Shown: positions 1 through 5,688, counted from the stretch's first letter. The stretch: 6,001 nucleotides of DNA from Bacteroidales bacterium (GCA_009177205.1 WFMC01000105.1:1-6001), one strand, 5' to 3'. The notes: generated by a model from the letters alone, not told the origin. Translations and numbers: made by a program.

Positions 1-25
1 GGAGCGCTTCTCCTATCGAAACCAC
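1..25 (-). CDS. Possible 5' end of a leftward gene, PfkB sugar-kinase-like start
   Basis: Read leftward from a GTG at 25, the frame gives M-V-S-I-G-E-A-L before the window ends. The V-x-S-I-G-E-A-L pattern resembles the first beta strand of PfkB-family sugar kinases, which often begin with a hydrophobic strand followed by IGEALID. The frame is closed upstream by a TAA and contains no ATG, so this needs a GTG start, which is uncommon in Bacteroidetes. A leftward promoter-like sequence at 61-91 supports some gene starting here, but eight codons are too few to name it. The true start could also lie left of the window in another frame. Confidence 0.2.
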
Positions 26-60
26 TAATAAAACATATTACTTTTTCAAATGTTCTGCTG

Positions 61-91
61 CAAAATAACAAAAAATATTAAAAAAATCAAA
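61..91 (-). promoter_or_regulatory. Leftward Bacteroidetes-type promoter
   Basis: On the minus strand there is TTTG (91-88), a 19-bp spacer and TTATTTTG (68-61). The Bacteroidetes consensus is TTTG at -33 and TAnnTTTG at -7, so the -33 box is exact and the -7 box has one mismatch. The predicted start of transcription is near 55-57, giving about 30 nt of leader before the possible GTG at 25. The sequence is very A/T-rich, so a chance match is possible. Confidence 0.35.
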
Positions 92-103
92 GAAAACCTA
101 TTA

Positions 104-137
104 AAAAACTATGTTTTATAACATAAAAATAGTTTTT
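104..137. terminator. AT-rich hairpin, possible terminator of the methyltransferase gene
   Basis: An 8-bp stem pairs 104-111 (AAAAACTA) with 130-137 (TAGTTTTT). It encloses a small nested hairpin, TGTT 112-115 with AACA 120-123. On the minus strand the right arm runs into six consecutive Ts, so it could end the leftward methyltransferase transcript about 150 nt beyond its stop. It contains very little G/C, so it would be a weak terminator. Apart from this hairpin and a short CCGG-GAA-CCGG repeat at 188-198, nothing is visible in 92-285. Confidence 0.3.
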
Positions 138-285
138 CTATTTTTTGTGTTTATTTAACGACCAGTATCCTATTCTCCAATCATAGACCGGGAACCGGAA
201 GCGCAATATGGCTTGATTGATTTTAAATTACCTCAAAAAAGGAGATTCATAAAACACATTAGATGGAAAGGAGAGGAGGAAGGAA

Positions 286-1083
286 TTATTTTTTTAGTTC
301 CCAAAAGGCTATAGCAGCTGCAGCACCGACATTAAGGCTATCAATATTACGAAACATCGGAATTTTAACACAAAAATCGGCTGTCTCTATTATTTCCGAA
401 CTCAATCCGTCACCTTCCGTACCTAATATTATTGCCAAGCGAGCCTCCCTTTTTAAACTTTCATCACAAAGACTTATATTATTTTTTCGTAAAGCCAAGG
501 CGACAGTTTTAAACCCGAAAGATTTAACCATTTCAATATTTTCTATTCTGGTCCAGGGAATCAAAAATACTGTCCCCATAGAGACTCGAATAGAGCGACG
601 GTTGAAAGGGTCGCAGGATGAGGGAGTCAACAATATGGCATCTATCCCCAAAGCTGCTGCACTTCTAAAAATGGCACCAATATTTGTTGTGTCGCAAACT
701 CCATCCAAAATGCAGATTCTCGAAGCGGAGTTGAGTATCTCTTCAGTTGATTTATTTTGAGGTCGATGCATTGCACAGAGCACTCCACGCGTAAGTGTAT
801 AACCTGTTAGTTTTGCTAATAAAGAGCGTTCAGAGGTAAAGACAGGGGTGTCTTCGGGAAGACACTTTATAATCTCTTTGGCATCCCCATCTATATGTTT
901 ACGTTCACATAGCAGGCTAAAGGGATGGTAACCGCAATCCAATGCTATTTTTATCACTTTAGGGCTTTCCGCTATAAACATTGACTCTTCGGGATGCAAT
1001 CTGTTATATAATTGTGCTTCCGTCAGCCGGGAGTAAGGAATAAGCCGAGAATCATTCCAATTTGTAATTTCTTCAACATTCAT
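286..1083 (-). CDS. SpoU/TrmH-family RNA 2'-O-methyltransferase
   Basis: This 265-residue protein is predicted to be a cytoplasmic SPOUT enzyme that transfers a methyl group from S-adenosylmethionine to a ribose 2'-OH in rRNA or tRNA. An N-terminal substrate-binding region (about 15-108, with LTEAQLYNR and FIAESPKVI) precedes a C-terminal knotted catalytic domain (about 120-263). The three SpoU motifs are visible: D131-T-T-N134-I-G-A-I-F-R140 with the catalytic-type Asn and Arg, L220-G-T-E-G-D-G-L-S228, and I241-P-M followed by I247-D-S-L-N-V-G. Motif 1 reads DTTN instead of the common DPxN. The length is normal for the family, and the NDSRL-Y-RLTEAQL opening is typical of full-length members, which supports this ATG. 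The gene is monocistronic and divergent from the lipoprotein gene. The RNA target cannot be told from sequence; it may be an RlmB- or TsnR-like rRNA enzyme. Confidence 0.9.
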   Translation of the reverse strand: MNVEEITNWNDSRLIPYSRLTEAQLYNRLHPEESMFIAESPKVIKIALDCGYHPFSLLCERKHIDGDAKEIIKCLPEDTPVFTSERSLLAKLTGYTLTRGVLCAMHRPQNKSTEEILNSASRICILDGVCDTTNIGAIFRSAAALGIDAILLTPSSCDPFNRRSIRVSMGTVFLIPWTRIENIEMVKSFGFKTVALALRKNNISLCDESLKREARLAIILGTEGDGLSSEIIETADFCVKIPMFRNIDSLNVGAAAAIAFWELKK

Positions 1084-1088
1084 AAATA

Positions 1089-1120
1089 CAAAAGTAATTA
1101 AAAAAGCAGCAAATCGTAAA
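1089..1120 (-). promoter_or_regulatory. Promoter of the RNA methyltransferase gene, possibly leaderless
   Basis: On the minus strand TACTTTTG (1096-1089) is an exact match to the Bacteroidetes -7 consensus TAnnTTTG. TTTA (1120-1117), 20 bp upstream, fits the -33 TTTG with one mismatch. Only five bases separate the -7 box from the ATG at 1083, so transcription should start at or next to the A of the start codon. No convincing promoter for the divergent lipoprotein gene is visible in the same 96-bp spacer. Confidence 0.5.
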
Positions 1121-1179
1121 TCTAAATCGCTTAAATGATTGTTTCAATTATATTGATAGAAAAATAAAAATATTTAATT

Positions 1180-1677
1180 ATGAAAAAGAACATTATTTTA
1201 ACAGCAGCTGTTGCTGTGTTGGCTATTGTAGGATTATCTGCATGTGGCGGAAATAAGAAATGTGGCGGAAATGCATGTGAAAATTCAAAATTGAACGAAG
1301 AGCAAATGTTTTCAGGTGTTTTACCGGCTGCAGATGGTCCCGGTATCCGGTATTTGTTGAAATTAGACTATGACGATGACAAAAATTTCACAGAAGGTGA
1401 TTATGATTTAGTTGAAACCTATCTTGCCGCGGATTCTACGAGTGTTGGTGGAGTCAGAGATGGAGAAATGTTTAAGTCAGAAGGTGATTTTACAGTAATG
1501 AATCAAAATGGTAAGAAATATCTTAAATTGGTTAAAGATATTAAGGATTCTAATGCAAAGGCATCTGATAACCTGTATTTCGAGGTTGTGAATGACTCTA
1601 CATTGACACTCGTAAACTCTAATCTCGAACCGGCTGTAAATGATTCTCTGAATTACACCCTCCGACTTGTTAAATAA
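1180..1677 (+). CDS. NlpE-like lipoprotein
   Basis: This 165-residue predicted lipoprotein has a lysine-start signal peptide with a hydrophobic core (about 5-18) and a lipobox L19-S-A-C22; Cys22 would be lipidated after signal peptidase II cleavage. No acidic surface-export signal follows the Cys, so periplasmic-facing anchoring is more likely than surface display. The mature part matches the N-terminal domain of NlpE (copper-resistance/envelope-sensor lipoprotein): a GVLPAADGPGIRY segment (about 46-58) and a closing N-D-S-T-L-T-L-V-N-S stretch (about 138-147), as in many small Bacteroidetes homologues. Two further cysteines, C28 and C33, lie just after the lipid-bearing Cys, within a duplicated CGGN motif. 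The true function in Bacteroidetes is unknown; a metal or stress role is only by family. The gene stands alone and is closed by a strong terminator. Confidence 0.85.
   Translation: MKKNIILTAAVAVLAIVGLSACGGNKKCGGNACENSKLNEEQMFSGVLPAADGPGIRYLLKLDYDDDKNFTEGDYDLVETYLAADSTSVGGVRDGEMFKSEGDFTVMNQNGKKYLKLVKDIKDSNAKASDNLYFEVVNDSTLTLVNSNLEPAVNDSLNYTLRLVK
1243..1272 (+). repeat. 12-bp direct repeat encoding CGGN twice
   Basis: TGTGGCGGAAAT occurs at 1243-1254 and again, identical, at 1261-1272, an 18-bp period with six different bases between. The first copy begins with the codon for the lipidated Cys22 and the second duplicates it as Cys28. The DNA identity suggests a recent in-frame duplication that lengthened the tether after the lipid anchor. 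Confidence 0.7.
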
Positions 1678-1701
1678 GAACTTAAAAAGAGATTAATATA
1701 A

Positions 1702-1747
1702 ATCCTCAATATGGTGAGAATGACCGCCATATTGAGGATATTTTTTT
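1702..1747 (+). terminator. Intrinsic terminator of the lipoprotein gene
   Basis: A perfect 13-bp stem pairs 1702-1714 (ATCCTCAATATGG) with 1727-1739, with a 12-nt loop, and is followed by an unbroken run of seven Ts at 1741-1747. It starts 24 nt after the lipoprotein stop codon. It should isolate the downstream pyrimidine operon from lipoprotein transcription. Confidence 0.9.
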
Positions 1748-1763
1748 AAGAAATTATCAAAAG

Positions 1764-1779
1764 AGCCAAATTTTTGGCT
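1764..1779. promoter_or_regulatory. Palindrome overlapping the pyr promoter, candidate operator
   Basis: AGCCAAA (1764-1770) and TTTGGCT (1773-1779) form a perfect 7-bp inverted repeat around a 2-bp centre. The right half contains the -33 TTTG of the predicted pyr promoter. No T-run follows it and it lies upstream of the predicted transcript start, so it is unlikely to act as an RNA hairpin. A dimeric DNA-binding protein would be the natural partner, but none is identified. Confidence 0.4.
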
Positions 1780-1804
1780 AATGAAAGAATTATTATTAAT
1801 TTTG
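1773..1804 (+). promoter_or_regulatory. Promoter of the pyrCKDFE operon
   Basis: TTTG (1773-1776), a 20-bp spacer and TAATTTTG (1797-1804) match the Bacteroidetes -33/-7 consensus exactly. Transcription should start near 1809-1811, giving a leader of about 160 nt before pyrC. The box lies downstream of the lipoprotein terminator and is the only good match in the intergenic region. Confidence 0.65.
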
Positions 1805-1850
1805 CAAAAATAAGGAGAGGTTTTCGGGATAAAATTCTAAAATAATACGG

Positions 1851-1898
1851 ATGTTTAATTGTCTGATTCAAAATATTACAGATAAAGAGAATGAGTAG
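1851..1898 (+). CDS. Putative 15-codon leader peptide of the pyr operon
   Basis: ATG at 1851 opens a 15-codon frame (MFNCLIQNITDKENE) ending in TAG at 1896-1898. It lies wholly inside the predicted pyr leader RNA. The bases before the ATG are A-rich without a Shine-Dalgarno sequence, as is usual for Bacteroidetes starts. The last four sense codons and the stop lie in the left arm of the hairpin at 1885-1926, so a ribosome finishing this ORF would keep that arm from pairing. The position suggests a regulatory role for its translation; the peptide itself shows no recognisable feature. Frames this short arise often by chance, so the call rests on the placement. Confidence 0.4.
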   Translation: MFNCLIQNITDKENE

Positions 1899-1931
1899 TT
1901 TCCAATAGGGAGATTCTCATTCTTTTCTTTT
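1885..1931 (+). terminator. Terminator-like hairpin in the pyr leader, putative attenuator
   Basis: The lower stem pairs 1885-1895 with 1916-1926 (11 bp, one G-U, core GAATGAG/CTCATTC). After a single bulged U at 1896, an upper stem pairs 1897-1903 with 1909-1915 (7 bp, two G-U) around the 5-nt loop AATAG. The 3' side runs into TTTTCTTTT at 1923-1931. This is the form of an intrinsic terminator, placed after the predicted promoter and before pyrC. It could instead be a second terminator backing up the one at 1702-1747. Confidence 0.55.
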
Positions 1932-1960
1932 ATAATAAGGTGAATTAAGACAATGTAATC

Positions 1961-1970
1961 GAAAGGAGGT
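1961..1970 (+). promoter_or_regulatory. Strong, closely spaced Shine-Dalgarno sequence of pyrC
   Basis: GAAAGGAGGT is complementary to ten bases of the usual 16S rRNA 3' tail. Only three bases separate AGGAGG (1964-1969) from the ATG at 1973, closer than the usual 5-9. Such a full Shine-Dalgarno sequence is unusual in Bacteroidetes, and no other gene here has one. No in-frame alternative ATG lies between the upstream TAA (1946-1948) and 1973. Confidence 0.65.
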
Positions 1971-1972
1971 CT

Positions 1973-3238
1973 ATGGTTACATTAATTAAAGGTGGAGAAG
2001 TCTTCACATCAGCAGGACTTGAGAAAAAGGATTTGTTGCTTAAATCAGGAAAAGTCGAAAAGATATCATCTCATATTCATGAGGAAGAGGGGTGGAATAT
2101 TATAGATGCCGAGGGATTGACAATTCTTCCGGGACTGACGGATTTACACGTCCATTTTCGCGAACCGGGTTTTGAATATAAAGAGACCATTGCAGGGGGA
2201 GCAGAATGTGCAAAAGCCGGAGGCTTTACAACTGTATGCACTATGCCCAACCTGAATCCTGCTCCCGATACGTTGGAAAATCTGCAACCTCAGCTTTCGG
2301 CAATATCCGAACAAAAACTTGTAGAGATTATTCCATTCGCCACGATTACGCGTAATCGTAAAGGGGAAGAGACCTTGATAGATTACGGAGAGCTGGCGGG
2401 AGTTGTGGCAGGCTTCTCAGATGACGGTTCGGGGGTGCAATCAGAAGATCTCATGCGGTCTGCCATGAAGAGAGTCGCAGAAACCGGAAAGATACTGGCA
2501 GCCCATTGTGAAGTAGATTCTCTTTTGAGGGGTGGTTACATTCATGACGGCGATTACGCACATTTTAATAATCATCCGGGCATTAGTTCGGAGAGCGAAT
2601 GGAGAGAGATAGAGCGTGATATAAATTTGGCTAAAGAGACAGGTGTCCGACTTCACATTTGTCATGTTTCCACTGCAGAAGGGGTTGAGTTGGTGAGACG
2701 TGCAAAACGTGAAGGAGTAAAGGTTACCTGCGAGACAGCTCCGCATTATCTTTGGTTTACTGATGAAGACCTTTCCAATGACGGTAAATGGAAGATGAAT
2801 CCTCCGTTGAGAAGTGAGCATGACCGCCGCACACTACGCCATGGATTGATGGATGGCACAATCGATGCGATAGCCACTGACCATGCACCTCACACAGAAG
2901 AAGAAAAAAATAAGGGTCTGAAAGAAAGTAATATGGGTGTTGTCGGTTTGGAAACTGCCTTCCCGGCTTCATACACCATGATGGTATTGACTGATAAAAT
3001 TAAATTCCGTCAATTGGTAGAAGCCATGTCTCTGAATCCAAGAAAAATTTTAGGTCTTAAAGGATTTGAGAGTGGAGGAATAGCCGAAGGTGACCCTGCA
3101 ATGTTGACAGCTGTGGACTTAAACGAAAAAAGAGTTGTTGATTCCTCTAAATTCCATGGTAAAGGGAAGTCAACTCCGTTTGATGGGATGGAACTGCAGG
3201 GTTGGCCCAAATTCACAATAGTGGAATGGGAGATTTGA
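1973..3238 (+). CDS. pyrC: Dihydroorotase, class I
   Basis: This 421-residue cytoplasmic zinc enzyme of the amidohydrolase superfamily catalyses the reversible cyclisation of N-carbamoyl-L-aspartate to dihydroorotate, the third step of UMP synthesis. Metal ligands known from class I dihydroorotases are all visible: H59-x-H61 in D57-L-H-V-H-F-R-E-P-G, the bridging-type Asp151 in F148-S-D-D-G, H178 in AAHCE, H231 in CHVST and D303 in ATDHAPH. R63 and N93 are the usual substrate contacts. The protein is complete, with the common end region GDPAML and a GKGKSTPFDG loop. It is a true PyrC, not an inactive PyrC-like partner of aspartate transcarbamoylase, because every ligand is present. It is the first gene of the operon, 15 nt ahead of pyrK. 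The short form with DLHVHFREPGFEYKET looks more like Firmicutes PyrC than the longer Bacteroides type. Confidence 0.96.
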   Translation: MVTLIKGGEVFTSAGLEKKDLLLKSGKVEKISSHIHEEEGWNIIDAEGLTILPGLTDLHVHFREPGFEYKETIAGGAECAKAGGFTTVCTMPNLNPAPDTLENLQPQLSAISEQKLVEIIPFATITRNRKGEETLIDYGELAGVVAGFSDDGSGVQSEDLMRSAMKRVAETGKILAAHCEVDSLLRGGYIHDGDYAHFNNHPGISSESEWREIERDINLAKETGVRLHICHVSTAEGVELVRRAKREGVKVTCETAPHYLWFTDEDLSNDGKWKMNPPLRSEHDRRTLRHGLMDGTIDAIATDHAPHTEEEKNKGLKESNMGVVGLETAFPASYTMMVLTDKIKFRQLVEAMSLNPRKILGLKGFESGGIAEGDPAMLTAVDLNEKRVVDSSKFHGKGKSTPFDGMELQGWPKFTIVEWEI

Positions 3239-3253
3239 AAATAGAAACCGATT

Positions 3254-3997
3254 ATGCAGATAGAACATATTTATCAAATAAAAGAAAACAAGCCCTTAAA
3301 CCATAAGACATATAAGATGTGCCTTGAGGGGGATGGGAGCCTCATCACTAATCCCGGACAGTTTATAAATATAAAAATTGAAGGGAAGTATCTCAGAAGA
3401 CCTATTTCCGTGTGTGATTATAACGACAGGGAGATAATAATACTATATGATGTTGTAGGGGAAGGCACGTCGGAAATGGCACGATGGAAAGTGGGTAGAG
3501 AGGTCAACATACTCGCACCGTTGGGTAATGGATTTGATATTGATGTTAATGCTGAAAACCCGCTACTATTAGGTGGTGGAATAGGAATAGCACCATTATA
3601 TAAATTGGCAAAAGAGTTAAAAGAGAGAGAGAAGAATCCATGTGTGATACTCGGTTTTAATTCTGCCAAAGATGCAATATGGGTTGATAAATTTATATCT
3701 CTTGGTGTAGAAACCCTTGTTGCGACGGTCAGCGGGGATATGGGGGTTAAAGGATTTGTAACAGATGTTCCTGAGTGCCGGGATAAGAAAAGAGATTATT
3801 TTTATGCTTGCGGGCCCTTGCCGATGCTGAGAGCTTTATGCAATACATTAAAGATTCCGGGAGAATTAAGTTTGGAAGCGAGAATGGCTTGCGGATTCGG
3901 AGTGTGCATGTGCTGTTCGCTTGCGACAAAAGACAGCGCAAAGAGAATTTGTAAAGATGGTCCCGTTTTCAAGAAAGATGAATTGATATGGAAATGA
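3254..3997 (+). CDS. pyrK: Dihydroorotate dehydrogenase B, electron-transfer subunit
   Basis: PyrK (247 residues) passes electrons from the PyrD FMN through a [2Fe-2S] cluster and FAD to NAD+, as part of the cytoplasmic class 1B PyrD2-PyrK2 complex. Domains in order are a ferredoxin-reductase-like FAD barrel (about 1-98) with the R48-R-P-I-S52 FAD motif and the G69-E-G-T flavin segment, an NAD domain (about 100-205) with G107-G-G-I-G111 and C186-G-P, and a C-terminal iron-sulphur domain. Cluster cysteines fit C213-x4-C218-x2-C221-x11-C233; an additional Cys220 sits beside the third ligand. The length is near the family norm of about 250-260. The start follows pyrC by 15 nt, and the stop overlaps pyrD, so synthesis of the two subunits is probably coupled. 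Similar reductases exist in other pathways, but the pyrD neighbour settles the assignment. Confidence 0.95.
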   Translation: MQIEHIYQIKENKPLNHKTYKMCLEGDGSLITNPGQFINIKIEGKYLRRPISVCDYNDREIIILYDVVGEGTSEMARWKVGREVNILAPLGNGFDIDVNAENPLLLGGGIGIAPLYKLAKELKEREKNPCVILGFNSAKDAIWVDKFISLGVETLVATVSGDMGVKGFVTDVPECRDKKRDYFYACGPLPMLRALCNTLKIPGELSLEARMACGFGVCMCCSLATKDSAKRICKDGPVFKKDELIWK

Positions 3998-4917
3998 TGC
4001 CGAAAAAAGATTTGAGTGTAACGCTCGGGAAATTAGTGTTGAAAAATCCCGTGATTCCGGCATCCGGATGTTTCGGATACGGTTATGGAATGTCGGAATA
4101 TTATGACATTAATTGTTTGGGATCATTTAGTTTTAAGGGTACTACACGCGAACCGCGTTTCGGAAATCCCTTGCCTCGGGTTGCGGAATGTGAGGCGGGT
4201 TTGATTAATAGTGTAGGACTTCAAAATCCCGGTATCGAAAAGGTTATTTCCGAAGAAATGCCGAAATTACGCGATTGTTACTCCGGACCGGTAATTGCTA
4301 ATATTTCCGGATTTTCAATCGATGAATATGTGGAATGTTGCGCTAAGATAGATAAAGAATCTCAAGTTGAGATTATCGAGTTGAATGTTAGTTGTCCGAA
4401 TGTGCATGGAGGTGGGATGAGTTTCGGCACTCAATGCGAGAGTGTGGCAGAGGTAACGAAAGAAGTGAAAAAAGTTATAAAGAAACCTCTATACGTCAAA
4501 CTTTCCCCAAATGTAACAGATATAGCCTCAATCGCTGAGGCGGCAATCAATGCCGGTGCAGATGGAATAACGCTCATAAATACCATGCTCGGGATGCGAA
4601 TAGATGTTAAAACACGGAAACCGGTAATTGCCAATGTAATGGGAGGTTTTTCAGGAGATGCTATCTTCCCGATAGCGGTCAGAATGGTTTATCAGGTCGC
4701 AAAGCGTTGTCCCGGCATACCGATTATGGGATGTGGAGGAGTTTCATCCTCATCAGGAGTAATCGAGATGATGATGGCAGGAGCAACAGGAGTTCAAATA
4801 GGAGCAGCCAATTTGATAGACCCATATATATGCAAAAAAATAATCGAAAATCTTCCTGCTGAAATGGAGAAGTTAGGCATATCCAAATTGTGTGATATAA
4901 TCGGAATCGTAAAGTAG
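3988..4917 (+). CDS. pyrD: Dihydroorotate dehydrogenase B, catalytic subunit
   Basis: This FMN-containing TIM barrel (309 residues) oxidises dihydroorotate to orotate. Class 1B is shown by the catalytic base Cys136 in E131-L-N-V-S-C-P-N (class 2 has Ser) and by the adjoining pyrK. Other family sites seen are K50 in FSFKGTT, N74 in INSVGLQNPG, K171 in VKLSPNVTDI, N198-T199, G219-G-F-S-G223, and the phosphate-binding G248-C-G-G-V and G272-A segments. There is no N-terminal membrane segment, as expected for class 1. Three start codons are possible (3988, 3994, 3997). The family usually begins a few residues before LSV, so 3994, with an ATGA overlap of pyrK, or 3997 is as likely as 3988. No Shine-Dalgarno sequence is evident, so initiation probably depends on ribosomes finishing pyrK. 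A 43-nt gap follows before pyrF. Confidence 0.95.
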   Translation: MEMMPKKDLSVTLGKLVLKNPVIPASGCFGYGYGMSEYYDINCLGSFSFKGTTREPRFGNPLPRVAECEAGLINSVGLQNPGIEKVISEEMPKLRDCYSGPVIANISGFSIDEYVECCAKIDKESQVEIIELNVSCPNVHGGGMSFGTQCESVAEVTKEVKKVIKKPLYVKLSPNVTDIASIAEAAINAGADGITLINTMLGMRIDVKTRKPVIANVMGGFSGDAIFPIAVRMVYQVAKRCPGIPIMGCGGVSSSSGVIEMMMAGATGVQIGAANLIDPYICKKIIENLPAEMEKLGISKLCDIIGIVK

Positions 4918-4960
4918 GAAAATTGTAGCAATAACTAAAATAATCAATACAGGTATTAAA

Positions 4961-5665
4961 ATGGAAAGAGATGTGATCATTGCGTGCGACTTTGGCTCGG
5001 CAGAGGATGCATATAAATTTCTTGACAAATTTAAGGATGAGGAACGTAAGCCATTTCTTAAAATAGGTATGGAATTATATTATGCCGCAGGAAACGAGAT
5101 TGTAAAAGAGCTGAAAAGAAGAGGTCATAAAATATTCCTGGATTTGAAATTGCATGATATTCCCAATACGGTTAAAAAGGCAATGAAGGTATTATCTTCA
5201 TTAGATGTTGATATGGTGAATGTTCATGCTTCAGGCACAAAAGAGATGATGTCTGCAGCCTTGGAAGGACTGACGCGTGAGGATGGCACCCGTCCGCTTT
5301 TGATTGCCGTGACCCAACTGACTTCTACATCTCAGCAAGCCATGAATGAGCAACTGGATATAAAGGGAGATATAAATGAAGTTATAACTCATTATGCGTG
5401 CAATGCCAATGCGGCAGGACTTGATGGAGTTGTTTGTTCGCCCCTTGAAGCCGGAATCGTAAAGAATGCTTGCGGGAAGGATTTTATTGCAGTTACGCCG
5501 GGCATCAGGTTTGCTGACTCAGCGGCAGATGATCAGGTAAGAATCACAACACCGGCTAAAGCGCGTGAGATAGGGAGTGATTTTATTGTAGTGGGACGCC
5601 CGATCACAGCTGCAGTTGATCCCGTTGCATCCTGGAAGAGATGTGTTGACGAATTTTGCAATTGA
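4961..5665 (+). CDS. pyrF: Orotidine 5'-phosphate decarboxylase, short (type 1) form
   Basis: PyrF decarboxylates OMP to UMP, the last pathway step. The 234-residue TIM barrel carries every catalytic and binding motif: D10 in the first strand, K34 in F-L-K-I-G-M-E-L, the catalytic D61-x-K63-x-x-D66 tetrad core in DLKLHDIPNTV, the V178-T-P-G-I-R183 loop and the phosphate-binding G212-R-P-I215. This is the short type 1 family as in Bacillus. The Bacteroides enzyme is usually a longer (about 270 residues) type 2 protein of different sequence, so this gene is atypical for the apparent host. The ATG is preceded by an A-rich stretch without a Shine-Dalgarno sequence and starts a few residues before the conserved first strand, as usual. 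pyrE follows after 23 nt. Confidence 0.96.
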   Translation: MERDVIIACDFGSAEDAYKFLDKFKDEERKPFLKIGMELYYAAGNEIVKELKRRGHKIFLDLKLHDIPNTVKKAMKVLSSLDVDMVNVHASGTKEMMSAALEGLTREDGTRPLLIAVTQLTSTSQQAMNEQLDIKGDINEVITHYACNANAAGLDGVVCSPLEAGIVKNACGKDFIAVTPGIRFADSAADDQVRITTPAKAREIGSDFIVVGRPITAAVDPVASWKRCVDEFCN

Positions 5666-5688
5666 TAAAATAAAAAGAGAAATATAAT

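Noticed and set aside
188..198. CCGG-GAA-CCGG repeat as a terminator or operator
   Set aside because: The stem is only 4 bp, no T-run follows on either strand, and nothing nearby gives it a role.
263..760. Plus-strand ORF of 165 codons opposite the methyltransferase
   Set aside because: It lies antisense to a gene with clear SpoU motifs, has low-complexity serine/isoleucine-rich composition and resembles no family I know.
1130..1160. Promoter for the lipoprotein gene (TATATTGA at 1149-1156)
   Set aside because: It misses two of the six fixed bases of the -7 consensus and has no TTTG at the right distance, so the lipoprotein promoter remains unidentified.
1885..1931. PyrR-type attenuator like that of Bacillus pyr operons
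   Set aside because: The conserved PyrR binding loop (UCCAGAGAGGCU-like) is not present; the hairpin loop is AATAG and no clear antiterminator pairing upstream was found, only a weak 7-bp stem (1859-1865 with 1879-1885).
1953..1958. ATG-TAA start-stop pair just upstream of pyrC
   Set aside because: Minimal start-stop elements can affect initiation in some systems, but a six-base occurrence in AT-rich DNA is expected by chance and has no supporting context.
2441..3216. Three minus-strand ORFs inside pyrC
   Set aside because: They are antisense shadows of a fully conserved dihydroorotase; the translations show no domain or start signal.
3418..4063. Minus-strand ORFs inside pyrK and the start of pyrD
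   Set aside because: They overlap frames carrying intact FAD, NAD, iron-sulphur and FMN motifs and look like noise.
4431..4634. Minus-strand ORF inside pyrD
   Set aside because: Its hydrophobic, alanine/serine-rich translation mirrors the pyrD barrel codons on the other strand; it has no promoter or neighbour support.
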